A stretch of 64,000 nt of DNA, taken from JBCAXA01 sp039183535. GTDB lineage: Bacteria > Pseudomonadota > Gammaproteobacteria > Steroidobacterales > Woeseiaceae. This document shows positions 59,648 to 64,000 of this stretch, one piece after another. Positions within the stretch are counted from its first letter, which is position 1. Every line of letters begins with the position of its first letter. The DNA lies in NCBI GenBank assembly GCA_039183535.1, contig JBCDBO010000003.1:1-64000 (forward strand), in the 5' to 3' direction. The notes beneath the pieces are model-generated. The model saw only the letters and a program-made list of their open reading frames with translations, had not been told where the DNA came from and made no database searches. A program made the translations under genes and the position numbers.

Positions 59648-60688
59648 ATGCACGGATACGGCTACTTATATCGACAGAGTCGGCAACTTGCGCGGCGCGT
59701 ATCACGACTGGGCATCGGAACATACCCAACGCCAATATCGGCCGTCCGCACGCGCCACGGCCAACTCTTTGTAAAGCACGACGATCGGGCGCATGCTCGC
59801 TACGCTGGCAATAAGCTGCGCAAACTTGAGTTTTTGTTGGCCGATGCTGTCGCGAGGCAATGCCGTTACGTCGCAACATTCGGCGCTGCCGGCTCGAATC
59901 ACGCGCTGGCCACGGCGCTGCATGCGCGAGCCCTTGGCTTGCAACCCATCGCTTTTTTGTCCCGCCAAGCGGCGACCTCGCGGGTCGCGACTACGCTGGC
60001 TTGCCATCGGCGTATCGGCACGACGTTGATCTACGCCGCGCCCGACGACAGCGGTCATGCGGCCGTTCGAGAAACGCTCCTGTCGTTGGGAAAACGTGTC
60101 GCCGTCGTGCCCATGGGAGGATCGTCGTGGCTTGGAGCGCTCGGCTTTATTGCGGCCGCAGCCGAGTTACGCGAACAAATCGAGGCGAATATTTTGCCGA
60201 CGCCAAGCCGTATCGTAATACCGTTGGGTACGATGGGATCGGTCATCGGCCTAGCCATGGGATTGCATCTCAGCGAATTGCCGACACGCGTTCACGCCGT
60301 GCGCGTCGTTAACGAGAGCATCGCCAACGACGACCGTTTAGTCGCTGTCGGCGAACGTTGGCGCGAGCATATCGAGATCATCGATCCAGACATTAAACTG
60401 GCGGGTTGGCAACGGCGAGTGACGGTCGACCATGCGCAGTTCGGGCAAGGCTATGCACGAGCGACCGACGCGAGTGAGGATGCGCGGCGAATCGCCGCCG
60501 AGGACGCCAGCCTTGAGCTGGAAAACACCTACAGCGCCAAAGCTTTCGCTGGATGGTTGGCGCATGACACGATGGCCGACGACCGAACACTGTTTTGGAA
60601 TACGTTCGACCCTCGCACTCCAGCACTGCCGTCATACGGGCAAGCTACGACAACCGTGCCAAATGAACTCGCTTACTTGGAATCTTGA
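59648..60688 (+). CDS. D-cysteine desulfhydrase / ACC-deaminase-type PLP enzyme
   Basis: 346 residues. The PLP lysine stands in YAGNKLRKLEFLLADAV; the substrate/phosphate segments are TFGAAGSNHALATALHARALG and IPLGTMGSVIGLAMGLHLSE. This layout is that of the D-cysteine desulfhydrase (DcyD) and ACC deaminase group; which reaction it runs depends on a few residues I cannot weigh. Preceded by an AT-rich gap (59537-59647) with no clear promoter. The last codons overlap a small acidic ORF on the opposite strand. Confidence 0.85.
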   Translation: MHGYGYLYRQSRQLARRVSRLGIGTYPTPISAVRTRHGQLFVKHDDRAHARYAGNKLRKLEFLLADAVARQCRYVATFGAAGSNHALATALHARALGLQPIAFLSRQAATSRVATTLACHRRIGTTLIYAAPDDSGHAAVRETLLSLGKRVAVVPMGGSSWLGALGFIAAAAELREQIEANILPTPSRIVIPLGTMGSVIGLAMGLHLSELPTRVHAVRVVNESIANDDRLVAVGERWREHIEIIDPDIKLAGWQRRVTVDHAQFGQGYARATDASEDARRIAAEDASLELENTYSAKAFAGWLAHDTMADDRTLFWNTFDPRTPALPSYGQATTTVPNELAYLES

Positions 60689-60807
60689 GTGCTGGTATCG
60701 TCCGGTTCGTCTACAGCGGGCTTCGGGGTCTCGGGCACCGTTTGCTCATCGGCCTCTCGCTGCTTGCGCTCAATCTCATCGAGCATCACCTTTAACCAAT
60801 CGCGCAC
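60673..60807 (-). CDS. Small acidic protein, 44 aa, downstream of the M1 peptidase
   Basis: 44 residues: MRDWLKVMLDEIERKQREAD leads to an acidic, proline-containing tail (PETPKPAVDEPDD). Start GTG 60807 has AAGGA five bases ahead. It lies eight bases after the stop of the M1 aminopeptidase gene and could be its cotranscribed partner. No signal or span. Its 3' end overlaps the last codons of the opposite desulfhydrase gene. Weak evidence: length and codon flavour only. Confidence 0.42.
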   Translation of the reverse strand: MRDWLKVMLDEIERKQREADEQTVPETPKPAVDEPDDTSTQDSK

Positions 60808-60815
60808 GGCAGTCC

Positions 60816-62678
60816 TTAGCGACCCTCTGGGTAGACGATCTGTTCGTTTACTGTGATCGTCAGCGGATGATAACCGGGTCGTGCACGTTCGAAGACATCA
60901 CGCGCGAACTCGCCGCCCCGCTCGGTCGCCATCAGTGCCTGATACAGCGGCTTGACCAGTTTGTTTCGACCAATCGACAGCAAATAGTCTTCCAGGCGTG
61001 GCCATGCCGGCTGGTAGTCATTACGAATGGCAATTAACAGCCAGCTGTGCGCGATTTCGTTATTACCCGCGCTCGTTAAATCGAAAGCGTCATCTAAAGC
61101 TGCGAGCTGCTCGCTCGAAAGCGCATCGGGTAGGTTATTGAGAAAATACAACCAATCCTGTGTGGACCATGCCTCTGTATCGATCGCACTCGGCGCCAGG
61201 GAATCGGCAAGAAATCGCTCACGAGCCGAATCGATACGCGCGAAAATGTCGGCAGACGGCAGTACCGCCACGTCCGGCAAACCCGGTTCGAATATCCACC
61301 GCTCTAGATCTGCCCGACTAACGCCGGCGGTATTGTCGGCGAGCAAATTCGCATCGGCGTACGCCAGAAAGTCCTCTGTGGCGATGCTCTTAAACGCAAA
61401 GTGATCGAAGTATTCTTGGAGAAAGTCGTTCAGCGTTTCGCGCCCGAACGCATTATCGAGCCAAACCAGCATGAGGCGGCCTTTTTCGTACGGGACTTGC
61501 GAGAAGACCAAATCCGGGTTCTTGCCAGTAAGGTCCACCGCCAGACGCTGCATCGCCGGTGCAAGCGACGCGAAGTCACCCAGCAAACCCTCATAGCCGA
61601 GACGCTCCTCCATACGGCGGCGGTCCTCGCCGTACAAGGCCTCCATGATTCGCGCCTCGAGAAAAACGGTAAAGCCCTCATTCAGCCAAAGGTCGCGCCA
61701 ACTGGAATTGGTGACCAAATTGCCGGACCAGCTGTGTGCGAGCTCGTGCGCAATCAATGCGACCAGACTGCGGTCGCCAGCGAGAACGGTCGGTGTAATG
61801 AACGAAAGCCGTGGGTTCTCCATTCCACCGAACGGGAACGAAGGCGGCAGGATCAGAAGATCATACCGGCCCCAACGGTACGCGCCGAACAGCGACTCAC
61901 TAACTTCAAGCATCCGCTCGGTATCGGCGAATTCGAAGGCCGCCGCTTCGAGTACGCTCGGCTCAGCATAGACGCCGGTGCGCTCACCGATTGCTTGGAA
62001 GTCGAGCTCACCGGCTGCGATCGCCATCAAATACGATGGTATAGGCTGCGGCATTTCAAACGCATAGCGACCAGCTTCCCTGTCGGCTGCTGTCGTACTC
62101 GCACCCATCACGGCCCGCAGAGCCGGCGGCGTACGAACCGTTGCGGTAAACGTGAAGCGCACGGCCGGCGTGTCCTGCAGCGGCACCCAACTGCGCGCAT
62201 GAATCGCTTGCGATTGCGAAAATAAGAATGGGTGCTTGCCACCCGCCGTCTGCGGCGGCGTTAGCCACTGTAAGCCGCTGGCCTCCGGTTGGGTTTCATA
62301 ATCGATACGAACCTTGAATCGGCGCGGTGCGCGGCCTGGCAAGTCGATGGACAGCGCACGACCGAGATTCGCATCGGCCTTACTGAGTTGGTACGGCAGA
62401 CGTTGCCAGGCCCCTTTTTTGGTGTAATACGCGACCGATCGGATAATGAGATCGCGCGTATCTAGCACCAGCGGCGGACGAGATCGCCCTTGGCGTTCGA
62501 ATTCGATATCGACATAGCCGCTTAGCATCGATGCGTCGAAATCAACGTCCACATCAAGGTGCAGGTGTTGTTGGCGGTACGCGTCGGGGTCTGCGAACGA
62601 ATGGACGTCGGCTGACGCACTCCCTGCTCCAATGATCAGGCAAACAATCAGTGCTTGCCAATATCGCTGCACACGCAT
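60816..62678 (-). CDS. M1-family zinc aminopeptidase, exported
   Basis: 620 residues. Signal peptide about 1-23 (ALIVCLIIGAGSASA). The exopeptidase motif GGMEN is at 284-288 and the zinc site H311-E312-L-A-H315 with E334 (WLNEGFTVFLE). A C-terminal helical domain follows, with the layout of leukotriene A4 hydrolase-type members. It removes N-terminal amino acids from peptides in the periplasm. The following small acidic ORF may be cotranscribed; the L,D-transpeptidase gene lies five bases upstream on the same strand. Confidence 0.95.
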   Translation of the reverse strand: MRVQRYWQALIVCLIIGAGSASADVHSFADPDAYRQQHLHLDVDVDFDASMLSGYVDIEFERQGRSRPPLVLDTRDLIIRSVAYYTKKGAWQRLPYQLSKADANLGRALSIDLPGRAPRRFKVRIDYETQPEASGLQWLTPPQTAGGKHPFLFSQSQAIHARSWVPLQDTPAVRFTFTATVRTPPALRAVMGASTTAADREAGRYAFEMPQPIPSYLMAIAAGELDFQAIGERTGVYAEPSVLEAAAFEFADTERMLEVSESLFGAYRWGRYDLLILPPSFPFGGMENPRLSFITPTVLAGDRSLVALIAHELAHSWSGNLVTNSSWRDLWLNEGFTVFLEARIMEALYGEDRRRMEERLGYEGLLGDFASLAPAMQRLAVDLTGKNPDLVFSQVPYEKGRLMLVWLDNAFGRETLNDFLQEYFDHFAFKSIATEDFLAYADANLLADNTAGVSRADLERWIFEPGLPDVAVLPSADIFARIDSARERFLADSLAPSAIDTEAWSTQDWLYFLNNLPDALSSEQLAALDDAFDLTSAGNNEIAHSWLLIAIRNDYQPAWPRLEDYLLSIGRNKLVKPLYQALMATERGGEFARDVFERARPGYHPLTITVNEQIVYPEGR

Positions 62679-62683
62679 TGCTG

Positions 62684-63907
62684 CTACTCCCCTGCGTTTT
62701 TAGTTTCGGCGCTTGCTTCGTCGGCAAGCGCCATCAAGTCAGCCAATTCCGCGTCACTGAGTGGATTGTCAACGACGACATCATTGCGGACCACAATCGG
62801 CCATTGTGTACGGTCCGTTACATCGTCGGACACGCTGGTGGCAAGACCGCTGGCTTCTGCGACGATCGCCTGCGCCTTACTGCTGAGTCCACTTCGCAAC
62901 GCCGGTGAAGCAACGCGCGCTAATGCCGCGCGGATCGAAGCGGCGATCACGTCAGAGTCTCGTTCGTCATCCTCAAGTCTCGGGTACGCTTGCACGACAA
63001 ACGTATCGTTGTGCCAGCCAGCCAACACCGGCTGATTGACAATTTGGACGGCCGTACCGAGATCGGCCATGGTGTACAGCGCCTCGATGTCCTCAGGGTA
63101 CAAGCGAACACAGCCATGGCTAACACGCATACCGACCCCGTAGGGCTGATTCGTGCCGTGGATCAGGTACCCGTCCATATTGAGCTTGAGAACGCGATGA
63201 CCTAAGGGGTTGTCGGGACCGGGCGGAACGACGGCCGGCAAAGGATCGCCCATCGCACGGTGCTCAGCACGAACGGACTGCGGGACGTACCAGGTTGGGT
63301 TCTCCGCTTTTGCGATAACCGTCGCCTCGCCAAGCGGTGTTGCCCAACCGACCCGACCGATACCGATCGGGTAGGTAATAACGCGTTGCTCGCCCGACTC
63401 CGCAGGCGGCAAGAAATAGAACAAGCGTTTAGCGGCAATATTGAGAACGATGCCTTCGCGAGCGACGTCGGGCAAAACGAAACGAGTCGGTAATAGAACG
63501 GGCGTGTCAGCACCAGGCAACCATGGGTCGACGCCAGGGTTTGCGGTTACCAACTCGTCATAGCCGAGCCCATAGTGCCGAGCAATATCGGAAAATGTGT
63601 TGTCGGGATTGGCACGCAACACGCTCAACTCACCGACGACAGTCTGCTCCGGCGACGCCAACAAAAACTCGTGGACCCGTTCGCGGACCACAGGGTCGGT
63701 CTCGGCGAGATAGCGCTGCCATGCCGAGACAACCGGCTCGCGCGGCGCGGACGATACCAGGGCAAGCGGCGCTGGGGCCGCCACGACTTGTTCAGAGGCA
63801 ACCACTGTTGGCTCAGGCTCATCGAGTGCGAGCGGACGGTGCGCTACGCAGGCATTGGTGAGCGTTAATCCGAGCGTCGCTAGAAGACAATAACGAATCG
63901 ATATCAC
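62684..63907 (-). CDS. L,D-transpeptidase (YkuD) lipoprotein with LysM-like domain
   Basis: 407 residues. Lipoprotein signal about 1-20 (LGLTLTNAC). A LysM-like segment (about 95-140, NPDNTFSDIARHYGLGYDEL, TANPGVDPW) binds the wall. The YkuD domain (about 150-290) has the active site in MRVSHGCVRLYPED: H264, G265, C266, with H250 in LIHGT. It forms 3-3 cross-links or attaches lipoproteins to peptidoglycan. The C-terminal about 100 residues are extra, alanine-rich and of unknown role. The M13 peptidase gene lies just upstream. Confidence 0.94.
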   Translation of the reverse strand: MISIRYCLLATLGLTLTNACVAHRPLALDEPEPTVVASEQVVAAPAPLALVSSAPREPVVSAWQRYLAETDPVVRERVHEFLLASPEQTVVGELSVLRANPDNTFSDIARHYGLGYDELVTANPGVDPWLPGADTPVLLPTRFVLPDVAREGIVLNIAAKRLFYFLPPAESGEQRVITYPIGIGRVGWATPLGEATVIAKAENPTWYVPQSVRAEHRAMGDPLPAVVPPGPDNPLGHRVLKLNMDGYLIHGTNQPYGVGMRVSHGCVRLYPEDIEALYTMADLGTAVQIVNQPVLAGWHNDTFVVQAYPRLEDDERDSDVIAASIRAALARVASPALRSGLSSKAQAIVAEASGLATSVSDDVTDRTQWPIVVRNDVVVDNPLSDAELADLMALADEASAETKNAGE

Positions 63908-63916
63908 GACGGAACG

Positions 63917-64000
63917 TTACCAGATACGCACGCGCTCTTCTGGCGGCAAGTACAGCGCATCGTCCGCGTCGACGCCGTACGCGTCGTAGAATGCGTCGAT
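63917..64000 (-). CDS. M13-family metallopeptidase, C-terminal end (cut by window edge)
   Basis: The last 27 codons of a gene running out of the window: FYDAYGVDADDALYLPPEER followed by VRIW and TAA. This matches the conserved C-terminus of neprilysin-type M13 endopeptidases, which end in a Cys/Gly-rich then PPE-x-R-V-x-[IV]-W block. Nine bases separate it from the L,D-transpeptidase gene, so these exported enzymes may be cotranscribed. Family assignment rests on the tail alone. Confidence 0.7.
   Translation of the reverse strand: MDAFYDAYGVDADDALYLPPEERVRIW

Noticed and set aside
61401..62225. A 274-codon plus-strand frame opposite the M1 aminopeptidase
   Set aside because: The M1 gene shows HExxH, GGMEN and signal peptide; the plus-strand frame has shadow composition and no start signal.

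Overview
The window looks like a chromosomal segment of a free-living Gammaproteobacterium. The pointers are GlnE, CysB with CysG/CysK/CysJIH, a YgiM-type SH3 protein, a DUF3187 outer-membrane protein, PBP4, CnoX, a YegP-like protein, KefB and CreD. By eye the GC content is in the upper 50s percent. A wax-ester synthase, a PhoD phosphatase and a LytS/LytR pair would suit a marine or sediment lineage, possibly Woeseiales-like, but that placement is a guess. I saw no rRNA, tRNA, CRISPR array, transposase or integrase. Both ends cut through genes: glnE on the left and an M13 peptidase on the right.

Layout. 1-5 kb: glnE (partial), a small membrane ORF, a flavodoxin-like gene and a GAF-GGDEF-EAL protein. 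5-13.5 kb: a sulfur assimilation block, cysK-cysG on the minus strand, cysB divergent, then cysJ-cysI-cysH on the minus strand. Together they turn PAPS into sulfide, make siroheme for CysI, and make cysteine. 13.5-16.6 kb: SH3 protein and PBP4, with a divergent DUF3187 gene. 16.6-19.2 kb: a PAS-PAS sigma-54 activator facing operator-like repeats and a near-consensus -24/-12 promoter. That promoter drives a 97-residue exported peptide, followed by a structured RNA with three hairpins that all show the same C-rich loop, and a strong terminator. 19.2-21.3 kb: a CnoX-like thioredoxin, a PGPGW protein and a catalytically degenerate dienelactone-hydrolase lipoprotein.

21.3-26.4 kb: a probable accessory module of a TPR-CHAT protease, a small protein ending in Gly-Gly, an ECF sigma factor and an anti-sigma factor. 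26.4-34.6 kb: KefB-like antiporter, CreD, an uncharacterised four-gene operon of coiled-coil and membrane proteins, and an ABC ATPase. 34.6-41.4 kb: pyrophosphatase, DUF2330, a lone RnfD/NqrB-like membrane protein, wax-ester synthase, a SYLF lipoprotein and PhoD. 41.4-45.5 kb: a secreted protein, a LysR regulator, a compact transcription unit whose ribosome-binding site matches the 16S 3' end over 15 nt and precedes a 24-codon peptide, a YegP-like protein and malic enzyme.

45.5-64 kb: ATP-grasp enzyme, HDOD protein, SDR, LytS/LytR, hydrolase plus MsbA-type exporter, SleB-like hydrolase, D-2-hydroxyacid dehydrogenase, GST, S-formylglutathione hydrolase, GNAT, DUF427, an orphan phage tail-sheath protein, a D-cysteine desulfhydrase-like enzyme, an M1 aminopeptidase, an L,D-transpeptidase and the M13 tail.

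The best candidates for undescribed biology are the sigma-54 unit with C-rich loop hairpins (18.48-19.19 kb), the 15-nt anti-anti-Shine-Dalgarno transcript (42.84-43.07 kb), the CHAT/ECF module (21.3-26.4 kb), the coiled-coil operon (29.6-33.8 kb) and the lone tail sheath (58.1-59.5 kb).
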